Source: Ceratotherium simum simum (lineage: Eukaryota > Chordata > Mammalia > Perissodactyla > Rhinocerotidae). Taken from it: a DNA stretch of 64,000 bases. The notes under the pieces were generated by a model that saw only the letters and a list, made by a program, of their open reading frames with translations, ran no database searches and was not told where the DNA came from. The position numbers and the translations under genes were made by a program. This document shows, piece by piece, positions 63,330-64,000 of the stretch. The DNA is taken from contig NW_004454224.1 of NCBI RefSeq assembly GCF_000283155.1, positions 10,237,406 through 10,301,405 of the forward strand, written 5' to 3'. The stretch's first letter is position 1; the number at the start of each line of letters is the position of its first letter.

Positions 63330-64000
63330 AATAATAACTCTTTAGAGCCAAAAAGACAGACAATAACAAGTGTTGGCGAGGATATGGAGAAATTGGAACG
63401 CTCATACACCGTGGGTGGCAACGTAAGATGGTGCAGCCGCTTTGGAAAACAGTCTGGCAGGTCCTCAAAATGTTACCACATGACCCAGCAATTTCACTCC
63501 TAGGTATGTACCCAGGGGAATTGAAAACATGTGTCCACACAAAATATCTGTACAAACTGTTCATAGCAACACTATTCACAAGAACCAAAATGTAGAGACA
63601 ATCTAATGTCCGTCGTGATGAATGGATAAATAAAATGTGGGGATACAACACAGTATTATTCAGCCATAAAAAGGAATGAAGTACTGATGTGTGCTACAAC
63701 ATGGATGAATCTTGAAAATATTACACTAGGTGAAAGAAGCCAGACACAAAAGGCCCCATAGTCCACTTATATGACACATCCAGAATAGGAGAATCTGAGA
63801 GACAAACTAGATTAGTGTTTGCAGGGGGAAGGGGGACGGGGGAGTCACTACTAATTGGTACAGGGTTTCTTTTGGGTGATGAAAATGCTCTGAAATTAGA
63901 TAATGGTAACGGTTGCACAATTATGCAAATACACTAAAAACCACTGAATTGTACACTCTAAAAGTGAATTTTATGGTGTGTGAATTATATCTCAATAAAG
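63330..64000 (+). repeat. LINE-1 3' UTR, running to the window edge
   Basis: L1 3' phrases in order: AGTGTTGGCGAGGATATGGA, GCAATTTCACTCCTAGGTAT, ATTATTCAGCCATAAAAAGG, GTGTTTGCAGGGGGAAGGG, ACCACTGAATTGTACACTCT and TTATATCTCAATAAAG. It is an old element, and no frame is intact. Confidence 0.85.

Overview
The window is nuclear DNA of a placental mammal. At least twelve copies of tRNA-derived SINEs of the equine repetitive element (ERE) type, most with intact target-site duplications, point to an odd-toed ungulate (horse, rhinoceros or tapir); I cannot say which. The gene content matches the conserved block OVOL1 - SNX32 - CFL1 - MUS81 - EFEMP2 of human 11q13.1, in the same order and orientation. 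Two runs of N (46237-46442 and 62065-62264) are assembly gaps, both in very GC-rich promoter DNA.

Layout. 1-1760 is a non-repetitive stretch that reads like a 3' untranslated region, possibly the end of OVOL1 by synteny. 1761-27700 is intergenic DNA with ancient MIR, L2, L1, LTR and DNA-transposon remnants and several younger ERE SINEs; I found no recognisable gene there. 27780-28960 is strongly pyrimidine-rich on the plus strand and holds a 21-bp minisatellite. On the minus strand this belongs to an unexplained long open frame (28378-29526) that starts in a CpG island shared with the SNX32 promoter. SNX32 (plus) runs from 30078 to 41606 in 13 coding exons; its first intron carries an old LINE-1 riddled with SINEs, one of them inside another. 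CFL1 (minus, 43623-46632) has four coding exons. A 2.8-kb head-to-head interval separates CFL1 from MUS81 (plus, 49460-54749, 16 coding exons). MUS81 is tail-to-tail with EFEMP2 (minus, 55670-61655, 10 coding exons plus a non-coding first exon). The window ends in a LINE-1 3' end.

All four genes could be assembled exon by exon with GT-AG borders and unbroken reading frames: SNX32 403 aa, CFL1 166 aa, MUS81 552 aa, EFEMP2 443 aa. None looks damaged. They do not form one pathway: SNX32 works in endosomal sorting, cofilin-1 in actin turnover, MUS81 in DNA-junction cleavage and fibulin-4 in elastic-fibre assembly. Their closeness is ancient gene-dense synteny. The most interesting unexplained items are the heptad-repeat open frame divergent from SNX32, a CpG-rich stretch between CFL1 and MUS81 with a perfect CArG box, a ZNF143-type element and a small basic/acidic ORF, and a perfect inverted pair of ZNF143-like core motifs in an EFEMP2 intron.
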